From Spirogloea muscicola (Eukaryota > Streptophyta > Zygnematophyceae > Spirogloeales > Spirogloeaceae): a stretch of DNA of 62,600 bases. Both the position numbers and the translations under genes were made by a program. The notes beneath the pieces are model-generated. The model was given only the letters and a program-made list of their open reading frames with translations, had not been told where the DNA came from and ran no database searches. Positions 1 to 8,396 of the stretch are shown here, piece after piece (within the stretch, counting starts at the first letter, position 1; each line of letters starts with the position of its first letter). Location of the stretch: assembly GCA_009602725.1 (NCBI GenBank), contig WELB01000051.1, positions 131,301 through 193,900 of the forward strand, given 5' to 3'.

Positions 1-213
1 CGCTTCCATGGGGAGCCGGTGGACTTCCCCGCCGCCGGGTCGTTGGCCCAGGTGTATCGCATGCGCCTGGCCGTCTCGCTGCAGAGGTCCATGGCCCGTG
101 CGCTGCACCTGCGTGCTGGCCGAGCCCTTGCTGCTGCCTCTGGCTCTGGCCAGGGGACATACTTCCAGAAGCATAGCCTCTCCGACCTGCGCCTGCTTAG
201 CAGGGGTTACTGA
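1..213 (+). pseudogene. LINE-A C-terminal coding remnant
   Basis: The frame is open from base 1 and ends at TGA 211-213, so only the last 70 codons of a non-LTR retrotransposon polyprotein are present. It reads PVDFPAAGSLAQVYRMRLAV, then an alanine-rich helix, then DLRLLSRGY and stop. The same ending occurs at 7,812 (minus), 45,602 (minus) and, degraded, at 47,230 (plus). In longer copies it lies downstream of a Cys/His finger and an endonuclease-like segment. It is truncated by the window edge. Assignment rests on copies within this window, not on a database hit. Confidence 0.7.
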
Positions 214-403
214 GTGGTTAGTAGCTGCTTTGTTTTCTCTTGTGTGCTTGTCATTTCTGCTGCTTCGCCTTAGGGCTTCGCCTGGCTTCCCCTCCCCTCT
301 TCTTGTACTCTGTTCATTCTTTTTTGGGCTGGCTGTTCCAGCCCATATTCTCAATGGGCGAGCCCTTCTTTCTTCGGTATTCGGTATTTTTTCTTCGGTA
401 TTG
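214..403 (+). repeat. LINE-A 3' untranslated tail with hairpin
   Basis: This T-rich tail follows the LINE-A stop codon. It contains the hairpin GGGCTGG (326-332), loop CTGTT, CCAGCCC (338-344), then a CAATGGGCGAGC motif. The same ordered set follows other LINE ends in the window, for example at 7,704, 8,693 and 60,012. It is probably the structure the element's reverse transcriptase recognises; that role is inferred. Confidence 0.65.
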
Positions 404-505
404 AGGGCGCCCTGTCTGCCTAGACCTAGCCTTTGGCTCCGTCATGAACACCTGTATGCATCTGGCTGGCATTTCACAGCCGATTCTTTCATATCAGCAG
501 CCGCT
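404..505 (+). repeat. LINE-D 3' tail remnant
   Basis: This stretch matches the reverse complement of the LINE-D tail at 15,467-15,590: CTGTCTGCCTAG, then GGCTCCGTCATGAA, then a CACAGCCG and CATATCAGCA block. No LINE-D coding sequence precedes it, so only the tail survives. It is joined directly to the LINE-A tail on its left. Confidence 0.55.
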
Positions 506-529
506 TTGTTTTCTTCCCCCTTATCCCTG

Positions 530-1175
530 ATTCATCAGCGTGCTGGGCGCGCGCGCTCAGTCAGGCCGCCGGCTTCCCTGGCGGCGCTCCGGTTCCCCAA
601 GTTAAGCTTGTCGGCTCCACATGAGCTGTTCCGTTGCTTCTTCTCCTCAAGGCGCGGCAAGCCATACGTGCGGCGTCTGGACGTGGTCGCTACCCCGCGG
701 GGCGGTGGGCCTCGTCTGCCAAAGCACACCTCGTCTGCTCTTGGACGTGGTACTGATCGACGCATACAAGGCTGGCGCACCCACGTCAACCGTGTCTGGC
801 TGGGCCACGTTCAGCGCGGAGCGCAGGAAGGAGCGGCACTACCATGATCATCCTCGAGGGGACCATCTGTACCCGTGTGCCATGGATATCTACGGAGGCT
901 ACGGCGTGAAATGGTCCTCCCTGATCCAGCATCTGGCCCGGCTGGTTGATGCGCGTCGTCAAAGTCGGGGGGGCAGCTTGGGCCACTCCAGCATTCCGCA
1001 GGCCTTAGTTGCATATTATAGAATGCGGCTTCTCGCTTAGTTTGCAGCGCTCGCAAGCATTGGCTCTTCATCAACGTGCAGGGCGCGCTCTAAGTCAGGC
1101 CTCCGGCTTTCGCGGCGGCGCTCCAGCACCCCCAAGTCAGCTTGTCAGATTTGTTTGTGCTCACCCGTGGGTACT
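530..1175 (+). pseudogene. LINE-B C-terminal remnants, frameshifted
   Basis: Two overlapping pieces of LINE-B lie here. Bases 530-620 encode only the last residues (HQRAGRA...). Bases 650-1,175 encode the longer C-terminal region, with the frame moving near 650-760. Readable motifs are ERHYHDHPRGDHLYPCAMDI, SLGHSSIPQALVAYYRMRL and HQRAGRALSQASGF. A stop (TAG near 1,038) and frame changes make it non-functional. The minus-strand copy at 1,396-1,800 is its closest relative here and lies tail to tail with it. Confidence 0.65.
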
Positions 1176-1395
1176 AAATGTCACCTTAGGTACCTTAGAT
1201 TAGGTCTCCGTGTTATGTAGCCTTGTTTAGTCTGCACTCGACTCTGCCTAGACCAATGTGTTGGCTTGAATTGGCCTCCCTTTCAATTCATGCGCCCCGC
1301 GCGCCTTCTCTCTTCCTGCGTAAGAGAGAAGGCGCACCGCCAATTCTAGCCTTACAAATGTCTTCTTAACTGGATAATGAGCTGGCTAAGGGACA
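1176..1395. repeat. Facing LINE-B 3' tails with perfect hairpin
   Basis: The spacer between two convergent LINE-B copies holds both 3' tails. It includes GCTTGAATTGGCCTCCC and TTTCAATTCATGCGCC, which recur at 47,095 and, inverted, at 11,455, 58,905 and 61,985. A perfect 14-bp inverted repeat, GCGCCTTCTCTCTT (1,301-1,314) with AAGAGAGAAGGCGC (1,322-1,335), flanks a 7-nt loop and probably marks the point where the two tails meet. Confidence 0.55.
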
Positions 1396-1800
1396 CTAAT
1401 ATCCCCGAGTGAGCACATGCATATCTGACAAGCTGTACTGAGGAGCCAAACCACCCCCACGGAAGCCATTAGCCTGGGCTAATGCACGACCAGCACGCTG
1501 GTGGATCGCGAGTGCCTGAGAGCGCTGCAGACTCAACGATAACCGCATTCTAAAGCATGCAACTATGGCTTGCGGGACGCTAGAATGGCCTAAGCTACCC
1601 GCCCGACCACGTCGGCGGGCATCGACATGCAGTGCCAGGCGATGGAGGAGGGCAGACCACTTCGTTCTGTAGCCGCCGTAGATGTCCATGGCGCATGGGA
1701 AGAAGTGGTCGCCCAGGGGGTGGTCACTATAGTGCCTCTCCGCATGATGTGTCGCCCAACCTGGCACAGTCGGTGTGCGTGCCCCTGGTTGCGTAAAGAA
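1396..1800 (-). pseudogene. LINE-B C-terminal coding remnant
   Basis: The frame is open on the minus strand and ends in DMHVLTRGY and a stop at 1,396-1,398. Motifs in order are GWATHHAERHYSDHPLGDHF, CAMDIYGGY, SLGHSSVPQAIVACFRMRL, SLQRSQALAIHQRAGRALAQ. It is 5'-truncated near 1,800, where the sequence passes into the GC-rich region upstream of the J-domain gene. This copy keeps its frame for about 135 codons, longer than its partner at 650-1,175, so it may be the younger insertion. It contains no reverse transcriptase domain. Confidence 0.65.
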
Positions 1801-2018
1801 AGAGGCTCTTTCCACTCGACGCAGCGATGAAAGAAGGCCAGCCCCACGAGAGGGCACAGCCGCCGCCAACATCGCCAGCGGCGTCTCGCCCGCCCCGCCC
1901 CGCCGGCCGCCCTCTCCTCGGGGTCAGACTCACTGCGGCCCGCGTGGGGGCCCTGGCGCCGGCGCGCAGCCATCTCAGGCCTCGCCTCGCAGCGGCAGCC
2001 GCCTCTCACCTGCCCACG

Positions 2019-2032
2019 TAGGGTTTAGGGTT
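2019..2032 (+). promoter_or_regulatory. Telo-box (plant-type telomere motif)
   Basis: TAGGGTTTAGGGTT lies 56 bases before the J-domain start codon. Its complement contains AAACCCTA, the telo-box found near transcription starts of many plant housekeeping genes. With only two TTTAGGG units it is a promoter-type motif rather than a telomere. A role here is inferred from position only. Confidence 0.5.
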
Positions 2033-2079
2033 CAGGCGTAGAGGAATCTAGGGTCTGGCGCGCCGCCGCGGCCCAGGTC

Positions 2080-2091
2080 ATGGCCTCATGA
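2080..2091 (+). other. Four-codon upstream ORF overlapping the main start
   Basis: ATG GCC TCA TGA begins eight bases before the main ATG at 2,088, and its stop overlaps that ATG (ATGA). Ribosomes that initiate first at 2,080 would end on top of the main start, an arrangement compatible with reinitiation control. It is only relevant if the transcript starts upstream of 2,080, which is not shown. Confidence 0.35.
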
Positions 2092-3238
2092 GCAGCGCCG
2101 AGTCCGGGCCCGGCTCCGACGCCCGCCGCCGCTGCGCGCCCTCGGGGCTGGACGCGTACGCCGTCCTGGGCGTCCCGCCCAGCGCCTCTCCCGAGGAGGT
2201 CAAGCGGGCCTACCGCAAGCTTGCCCTCCAATGGTCTCAGCAGCAAAGCCCGCTCTTTCTGCCCCGTCTCACCCCACCTCTTCGTGAAGACGTGCCTTTG
2301 CCCTGCGGGCCGTGTTGGGCTTGGCCACGCTGCAAGCTCGGCGGCACCCTGTTGCCTCCTGTCAGCTACTCTTACTCACACGTGCTGGGCCTCCTCGCTT
2401 GGTCACGCGATCACAGCCACCGTGATGTGAAGCCCGACGGCGAGCTGGACTTCAGGCAAGTCACAGAGGCGTACAGTCACATTCAAAGAGCCAAGGCACG
2501 TCCAACTGGTACCTATGCACGACAGCGACGCCCCCGGGTTAGTGAAGCTAATACCCTCTCCCTAGTGACCTGCAGGCAGTGTCGCACACTTAGTCCATCT
2601 CCAGTCCAATGCCATACCCGTTACCTCAGCTTCCCCCACCCCAGTGGTCTGCCCCAATACTTGCAGTTGCTCAAATTAGCCCAGAAATCGTTGCCATTGT
2701 ATAGCATCGAATCTCTTGGGGAGCTGAGATGCAACAAGCGAGCAGCCGGATGTTATTTCGACGGTTACGAGTGACCTTCCTTGGTTTACAAATTTGCTGC
2801 TGAGAACGTGTTGTGCCAAACACGTGTTGTGCGAGATTCTTAAAGTCCCCTTGTTGCTTGAGCCATGACTCACAAGCATGGTAGCCTTCTGAATGTTGCC
2901 GGTTACATGGACCACTCAATGTGCTAATTGCGTCTTTCCAACTCTCGATTACACAGGCTGATGGCGTGCAGCCCGGGAACTACATGAGAAGATCAGCCTC
3001 TTCGACCCTGGCAATCAGAGTCTGGGGCCTAGGGCTATTCCTAGGAGGCACACTGTTTGGAGGAGCGCTTTTGCTCGGTAGGACAGAGATGTACAATCAT
3101 AACATGTATCGTCGCGGCCAGGACCACGATATGCCTCCCACGAGGGTGATTGAGCCAAGCTCTGACGACATTAAAAGAGAGCGCATTGCTCGTATATTGA
3201 CTGAAAGGTCTAGACAAAAGACTCCAGACTGCTCATAG
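2088..3238 (+). CDS. Small J-domain protein with C-terminal membrane segment (3 exons)
   Basis: Proposed exons are 2,088-2,233, 2,417-2,495 and 2,957-3,238, giving 168 residues. Exon 1 carries J-domain helices I-II (LDAYAVLGVPPSASPEEVKR, then AYRKLALQ). Exon 2 continues with HRDVKPDGELDFRQVTEAYS. Exon 3 encodes a hydrophobic segment (VWGLGLFLGGTLFGGALLLG) and a charged tail ending KTPDCS. J proteins normally recruit Hsp70 through an HPD motif; the predicted splice gives HRD, so the classical activity may be lost or altered. Intron 1 is GT-AG with a weak donor (GTCTCA). Intron 2 needs a GC-AG donor (AAG then GCACGT); it is the only join I found that keeps phase. The start is the ATG in frame with the J-domain, after the telo-box. 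The neighbours are transposons, so context says nothing about function. Family is clear; exon boundaries and whether it is active are less sure. Confidence 0.7.
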
Positions 3239-4659
3239 ACTTTCTCAGACCAAGCAAATGTCTGTCTGTATTTTCCACTCTTGTATAGTGGTGGGTGATC
3301 TTCGCCGACATTTAGTTGGTGAGCAACATAGACACATGGTGGTTATGAGGAGTATGTACTGTCTCATGTCGTGCCGCTAAAGGTCGGCCTCCACGGTCAC
3401 GAGCACCCATTCAGCTTGTGGTAGCCTCCAGCCTTGACGGCCGCTGCTTGCTGTGCTTTATAAGGTCCAGAATATGACCTGCTTAACAGCAACATAGGCA
3501 ACGGCCTCCTTTCTCTAGTGTCCTGTACCCTTATACCTTGCTCTTGAATAGCTCAATCCACCAGTCTCCGGCGTAGATTTCCATTTGGTAGGTCGTCTGA
3601 GGCGACTTATGATTATCTTAGGACAATCATTGTGACATCTGGAGCAATATCGCTCACTTTGTTTAAAGAAAACAATGTACACCGTGCTCCTCACCAACGC
3701 CACAATCAATGTGATCACCCTTCATTTGTCTACGCTGCAGGGAAAGGCTTGACAGTCTTCTGGAGAGTGCACCTCGCCAGGCTGACGACTTTTGGATTGT
3801 CAGTGCCACAGGGGAAGGCTCGTCGGATGCCTCGAGACTATGCACCTCACCGGGTTGACGATCATTGGAAGTGTCTTCGCTTCAAGCGAGCAGAGAATGA
3901 CGCCAGTCGGAAGTCTTGGCGCGGAACAGTATGGCGCTGGCGCTCAAACTACGACCTGCAGTGTCCGCTGTGGACAAGTCTTAATGGGGAGGGGCAATAA
4001 GTCGTCACATGGGTTGACATTGACGACCAGTGAAAACATATCGTCAGTAGTAGACTCTCAGTGACCTTCGAGGGGCCAATGACGGGTTGAGAAAGCTGGA
4101 CAGCTTCAGAACCAGTTTTGAGAGATTGATGGGATGGGATACACTGTCGTGGCTATTGACGGCCTGTGGCGGGGTCGTTCAAGGGAAAGCGTTGGTGATG
4201 CAAAGCCATGAGCCTTGGAAGGGCCCGTGATGTGGGGAAGACCTCGAGCACATCAGCTGTACAGGGTATTATTTGAATGGTTTCACGAGCATGGCAAGGT
4301 TGCTGTGTAGAGCCAGCACAGAACGAATTCACTGGGGAATGGGAGGATCTGAGCAGGGAGGGGGGTGATCACTTCTTCACTCACCCTCAGACCCTTCGAA
4401 GCTATGATATCCGAAGTTTGTTGCTAGATTACCGCTGCAGCCCCTGCATTGCCTTCCCGACTAATCTTACACCTCGCGCAGCTCGGGGCTTGGAGATCCA
4501 TTCGCCCTTCTTACACTTCCAGCCTCGCACATCACGACCCTTATACTCACGTCATCAATATCAGGAGTCTCTGAAACAAAATCTGGAGCTTATGAACGTC
4601 GCGGACCGAAGCACAGTTTCGAAGCACGTCAGGGTGTCCTTGACAATGCCATTGTAGTG
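3239..4659. other. Intergenic, no recognised gene
   Basis: No frame here shows a family I recognise. The longest frames (for example 3,632-4,000 and 4,277-4,657, plus) have mixed composition and no visible domain. The first part probably holds the 3' untranslated region of the J-domain gene. Base composition is moderate compared with the GC-rich transposons and the AT-rich insert that follows. Confidence 0.4.
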
Positions 4660-4904
4660 AGTAGCATGTAACAGGTATTCATGTACATCCGAAGCTATCT
4701 ACATTCCCGGATGTTCCTCGAAACTTTCCCGAATACTTCTCTTACCCCACTTCACGACATACGGCACCATATAAGAGCAAGTTACAGTAGATAGATATTG
4801 TCAAATTCGGGCTTTCAATCCCCCCCGTCTGTACCTTATGCGACGTGACGAGATGGACCGCGAGGATAGTATATTTTAGTATCACTATAACCTAAACCTA
4901 GCAT

Positions 4905-4963
4905 GTCTAGCCGTTCCATCATACCCGTGATTCTTTCATGGGGGTTCAAGTCCCTCTACCCGT
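4905..4963 (+). pseudogene. tRNA 3' half, possibly tRNA-Leu(UAA)-like
   Basis: A good T-arm is present: GGGGG (4,940-4,944), loop TTCAAGT, CCCTC, followed by TACCCGT as the 3' acceptor strand. The ending GGTTCAAGTCCCTCTA resembles organellar tRNA-Leu(UAA). No matching 5' acceptor strand or anticodon arm could be found upstream, so it is a fragment and the amino-acid identity is uncertain. Confidence 0.35.
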
Positions 4964-4967
4964 ATCT

Positions 4968-5048
4968 GGATGGATGTATGAGTGGTTGAAGTTCAGTCTT
5001 GAAAACCGAAGTATCAAAATATGGGGGGTTCAAATCCATCTCCATCCC
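4968..5048 (+). tRNA. trnS-UGA: tRNA-Ser(UGA), mitochondrial type, decayed copy
   Basis: Acceptor strands GGATGGA (4,968-4,974) and TCCATCC (5,041-5,047) pair perfectly. The anticodon arm is TCAGT, loop CTTGAAA with anticodon TGA, ACCGA, with one A-C mismatch. A long variable arm, expected for serine tRNA, precedes the T-loop TTCAAAT. The T-stem also has one mismatch (GGGGG with CCATC). The D-arm GAGTGGTTGAA is typical. It probably does not function in the nucleus. Confidence 0.75.
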
Positions 5049-5169
5049 CATGCTTTTAGTCTTCCCTCTGCCTTCGTCTAGGTCCTTCTCTCGACAAAGG
5101 AAGAGGGCAAAACCTCTTACGAGGGATAACACTCTGACGAGGCTCGATGGCTCGATGGCTATCTCAATT

Positions 5170-5240
5170 GCGGGCATAAATTAAAGGCAAATTGTCTGCC
5201 TTCCATGCAGAGGATATGGGTTCAATTCCCTTTGTCCACA
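5170..5240 (+). tRNA. trnG-UCC: tRNA-Gly(UCC), organellar type, decayed copy
   Basis: The 71-nt cloverleaf has acceptor strands GCGGGCA and TGTCCAC (one mismatch), anticodon stem TCTGC/GCAGA with loop CTTCCAT giving anticodon TCC, and T-loop TTCAATT. The D-arm is AT-rich and weak. It lies 120 bases after tRNA-Ser on the same strand, as expected for an organellar tRNA cluster transferred together. Confidence 0.75.
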
Positions 5241-5330
5241 TTAAAATACAGAATAAACACGAGACTAAGTCCTAAGTTTAAGATTTATCGTCAACCTTCT
5301 TAAATATTTGGCAGATTCAAAAACTGACTC

Positions 5331-5408
5331 CCTGTTTCCACTTCAATTCTCCTAGTAGTTATGATTGGCGCTATTGTATTGATTATGCATAAGACCACTC
5401 GAATTTAG
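5331..5408 (+). pseudogene. nad6: 3' end of mitochondrial nad6
   Basis: The frame ending at TAG 5,406-5,408 reads ILLVVMIGAIVLIMHKTTRI. This closely resembles the conserved end of NADH dehydrogenase subunit 6 (complex I), where a hydrophobic MIGAIVL helix is followed by a short His/Lys/Arg tail. The upstream part is not readable in this frame: a TGA lies just before it near 5,325. It is a fragment carried in with the flanking tRNAs. Confidence 0.6.
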
Positions 5409-5489
5409 AGATAGGATATTTTCAGCCAAACACAGTAGAGTTTTCAATAACTGCTAAGAAAATACGTTAAAACCCCGAGGGTAACCCTT

Positions 5490-5540
5490 TCTCTAGTAGC
5501 TCAGCGGTTAGAGCAAATGGCTGTAACTGCGCTGAATCAA
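5490..5540 (+). pseudogene. tRNA 5' half
   Basis: TA GCTC AGCGGTTA GAGC A (5,497-5,515) is a perfect D-arm with its spacer bases. The following AATGGCTGTAACTG looks like a damaged anticodon arm, perhaps of a tRNA-Thr. No T-arm follows, so the 3' half is lost. Confidence 0.45.
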
Positions 5541-5624
5541 CTGATCGAGGATGTGGTAAATAATACTAACCATATTGATCATAAAATATATGTAATACAG
5601 CACCTTACCACAATTATTTTCTTA

Positions 5625-5700
5625 TCGCGCAATTGCGTTATCGCGCAATCGCGTTATCGCGCGATCAACAAGATTCGCTATCGCGCTATCTTGCTATCTT
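5625..5700 (+). repeat. Short GC-rich dispersed repeats in AT-rich DNA
   Basis: ATCGCGC-type units recur about every 13-15 bases (ATCGCGCAATTGCGTT and variants, then CGCTATC units). Small GC palindromes of this type are common between genes of green-algal organellar genomes, which fits the mitochondrial origin of the surrounding block. Confidence 0.45.
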
Positions 5701-6296
5701 GTGTGGGAACACAGCATGGTGCAGACATGTAATGCTTCATATAAATAATACATCACAACACAAAGAAAGAAAAGGCAGCAGGTAACATATAAGCTTCTGG
5801 TGTTGGGGCCGAAGCGGCGAGACACCCCCTCCGGCGAGGGTGTAACACGCAGGGGCGAGGAGGCGCAGGAGGGGCGAGAGCGAGCGGGCAGGCTGTGAGT
5901 CGAGGAGACCCCCAGGCCAAGGAGATCCTCCAGGAGTGACATATTTCTTGTGGGAGTATCGCGCGCGCATCGGTGAGCAGGTTCTGATTCTGGATGGCCG
6001 CCGGGAGCGGCGCACGCTACTCGCTCTCGCCGGCGTAGCAGCGGTGCGACGAGGCGGCCCCGCAGCCGGACAGGCCGGAGGCTGCTTCGATGAGCAGCGA
6101 CAGCGACAGCGAGGATTGCGTAAGTGAGCCTTCTTGAGTGGGAGAGCGGTCGCGGCATGGACTGCGAGGAGGCTGCCACGGCTACAGGGAAGCTCTCACA
6201 GAGAGGTCCCATACGACCTCCCTGGTGGAGCTCCAGTTGAGGGTGGAGGAGTCTGTGGCGCAGATGGAGCTCAACCCTCGCTTCACGTGGCGGCTG

Positions 6297-6823
6297 GGGT
6301 TCAAGATCCTCCCTGACCCTCTGGGAAAGGCCCGCCCTGTGGTACTACCAGTCCGTTATGGAGGAGGTGCTTGCCGCCACAGAGGAGGTGCCGGCTGGCG
6401 AGAGGCCAGGTAGCTGGCCTATCACCATCACGTCCTCCCCTAGCAGCCGCCGGCGGTTGACGAGCTCCGCCACCTTGGCGGCCGTGTCAGTCTTGAACTG
6501 GCTTGCCAGCGCTGAACGAGCCTGACCGATGGGGTCAACCTGCAGGCGCTCCTGCTTGGCCGGCGTCCTCGCCCCCAGGACCCCCTCCTCAGCTGCCGAT
6601 GGACCTGCGACAGGCTCCTCTGTTGCTGGGAGGCGCATGGCCTCGTTGTAGTCCTCCGCCGTCCGGGCACCAGCACGCGCTCCTCCTCCCGACTGCCTCG
6701 CCCAGCTACTTGGCCTCCTGCCAGCTAGCACCTCCTCTGTGGCGGCAAGCACCTCCTCCGTAACGGACTGGTAGTAACACAGGGCGGGTCCCTTCGAGGA
6801 AGTCAGGGAGGGTCTTGAACCCC
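6297..6823. repeat. Inverted repeat of a coding segment, 122-bp arms
   Basis: Left arm 6,297-6,418 and right arm 6,702-6,823 are near-identical in opposite orientation, separated by about 283 bp. Both arms translate alike (FKxLPDxLxxxRPVxLPVRY in one frame, YYQSVxEEVLAATEEVLAG in another), so a protein-coding piece has been duplicated head to head. The segment just before the left arm (TSLVELQLRVEESVAQMELN) reappears at 8,818 next to another fold-back. Confidence 0.6.
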
Positions 6824-6929
6824 AGCGCGCCGCGTTCGGCTCGCTGCCCTTCCAGGTTGCCCTCCGCGCTGCCCGCGACGGGCTCCTGGCGGCCCACCCC
6901 GACATGGCGCAGCAGGTTGTTCGGTTCAT
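6345..6929 (-). pseudogene. Unrecognised protein fragment, possibly element-encoded
   Basis: A 194-codon minus-strand frame reads through most of the inverted repeat and its loop. Its middle is Ala/Glu/Lys-rich and helical: SVTEEVLAATEEVLAGRRPS, EDYNEAMRLPATEEPVAG, SALASQFKTDTAAKVAELVN. I recognise no family. Because its neighbours on both sides are LINE pieces, it may derive from the N-terminal part or ORF1 of such an element. No start codon is convincingly supported. Confidence 0.3.
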
Positions 6930-7699
6930 TCACCTGGCGCTCACCCCTGACCTGCGGGCCCAGGCCCGCTGCAACGCTGGTGGACAAAGCGGCCTACGAC
7001 CGGGTGGTGGAGCTCCTTCCGCCGCAAGACATTCGAGGGCGCGCCCGGCTTCTCTCAGCCTCCTCCCCCGGGGCGGCGTCGTGGGTATCCGCGCTCCCCA
7101 TCTACGCAGCTCTCACAATGCCTGACGCCGTCTACAGGACGGCGGTGCACCGGATTCTGGGCCTCCTACCCCCCTGCCTCGTCGGAGTCAGGCAATGCGA
7201 GTGCGGAGCCTGCCACACTGACCCTGCGACGCTGGCGGCCCACATGCTCCGTTGTGCCCACGGCGGCGAGAGGACCGGATCCCATGACCTCCTCAGAGAC
7301 GGCATGCACGGCGTCTTCATCGAGGCGGGCTACAAGGTGGCCGTGGAGCACACGTCGATTATGGCCATCCTGCGCGATGCCAATGGCCAGACCCACATCC
7401 GGCGCGCTAACCTCGTCGCCATCCCGCCCGGCGGCCGTCCGCGTATCATCGCGGATGTGGTGACCGCCGACTGTGTCGATTCTGCTAACTCCTCCAAGTC
7501 GGCGTCGACCGCGGGGCATGCAGTCGCTGTGGCGGCCCGCGTCAAGGAGCGGAAGTACGCGGATCACCCCCCCAACGACGAGTTCGCGGCCCTTGCCATC
7601 GACGTCCACGGGGCTTATGGCAGCGTCTGGCTGAATCTCCTCCAGCGGCTTGCCCGGCAGGCCATCGAGCGATCAGGGAAGAAAGAGCTCGCCCGTTGA
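6904..7699 (+). pseudogene. LINE-C C-terminal region: finger and endonuclease-like domain
   Basis: After a one-base frame change near 6,967 the frame stays open for about 240 codons. In order: DKAAYDRVVELLPP, GRARLLSASSPGAASW, a Cys/His finger (CECGACHTDPATLAAHMLRC), GERTGSHDLLRDGMHGVFIE, then RRANLVAIPPGGRPRIIADV and KERKYADHPPNDEF, LAIDVHGAYGSVW. The finger followed by a D...D...K-type segment resembles the restriction-like endonuclease at the C-terminus of some non-LTR retrotransposons. It ends abruptly at 7,699, where an inverted LINE-A tail begins. The same region exists at 59,050 (LINE-A) and 60,550 (LINE-C). Confidence 0.6.
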
Positions 7700-7811
7700 G
7701 GATAGGGGCTGGAACAGCCAGGCCAAAGAAGAATGGACAAAGTACGAGAAGGGAGCCAGGGGAAGCGCTAAGAAAACAAGCACAAGAAGAAACAAAGCAA
7801 CTACGAATGAC
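7684..7811 (-). repeat. LINE-A 3' tail (minus)
   Basis: Read on the minus strand this is the tail of the LINE-A copy at 7,812-8,396, with the hairpin GGCCTGGCTGTTCCAGCCCC at 7,704-7,723 and the GGGCGAGC motif. It abuts the plus-strand LINE-C fragment in an inverted join. Confidence 0.6.
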
Positions 7812-8396
7812 TCAGTAACCCCTGCTGAGCAGCCGCAGATCAGAGATGCTAGGGTCCTGGAAGTGGGTCCCCTGGACAGAGCCAGAGGCAGCAGCTAGGG
7901 CTCTTCCGGCACGAAGGTGCAGCGCACGGGCCATGGACCTCTGCAGCGAGACGGCCAGGCGCATGCGATACACTTGCGCTAGCGAAACGGCTGCAGGAAA
8001 GTCTACCGGCTCACCATGGAAGCGACGGGCGATTGCGTGGCGGGCGAGCTGGTCAAGTAGCTCAAGCCACCGAGCGCCCAGTGCCCCGTGGATGTCAATT
8101 GCCAACGGGAAAAACTCGTCTTCCGGCGGATGGTCGGCGTACTTGATCTCTTTTGCCCGAGCGGCGCAGGCGACCGCATACCCAGCCTTGGTGGCAGACT
8201 GGGCTGGGTGGGAGCGGTCGAATGCGTCGGTAGTCACTACGTCCAGAAGCAGACGTGGCCCGCCAGCCTGTGGGGTGGCCACCAGGTCGACGCGACGAGC
8301 GTGGAGACCGTCGGCCCTGTCCTGGAGCGGCATGACGCCGGAGTGCTCCGCTGCCACCGCGAAGCCAGCCTCCACCAGGATGCTATGCATCGCGTC
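7812..8396 (-). pseudogene. LINE-A C-terminal coding fragment
   Basis: An unbroken 192-codon minus-strand frame begins inside the finger-distal part (RDAMHSILVEAGFAVAAEHS) and runs to the natural end DLRLLSRGY plus stop. It includes RRVDLVATPQAGGPRLLLDV, AKEIKYADHPPEDEFFPLAI and DIHGALGARW. Aspartates in VDLVA and LLLDV and the lysine in EIKY are candidates for an endonuclease active site (inference). It is 5'-truncated, as expected for target-primed insertion, and is very similar to the plus copy at 59,050. Confidence 0.65.

Larger units (their letters stand above)
4660..5760 (+). other. Mitochondrial DNA insert in the nucleus (NUMT)
   Basis: This AT-rich block contains, on one strand, a tRNA 3' half, a nearly complete tRNA-Ser(UGA), tRNA-Gly(UCC), the 3' end of nad6 and the 5' half of another tRNA. 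The tRNA-Ser acceptor stem GGATGGA/TCCATCC is the type used by plant mitochondria rather than plastids, and nad6 with a histidine near its C-terminus is mitochondrial. Mismatches in the tRNA stems and a truncated nad6 show decay after transfer. The limits are estimated from the change in composition. Confidence 0.7.

Noticed and set aside
8-847. 279-codon frame at the left edge
   Set aside because: It is out of frame with the LINE-A ending (1-213) and passes through three different LINE tails.
2019-2032. Telomere or chromosome end
   Set aside because: Only two TTTAGGG units, directly before a gene; interpreted as a promoter telo-box.
5694-6212. 172-codon minus frame next to the mitochondrial insert
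   Set aside because: Composition changes abruptly inside it at about 5,760, and no family is recognisable; likely spans the insert boundary.
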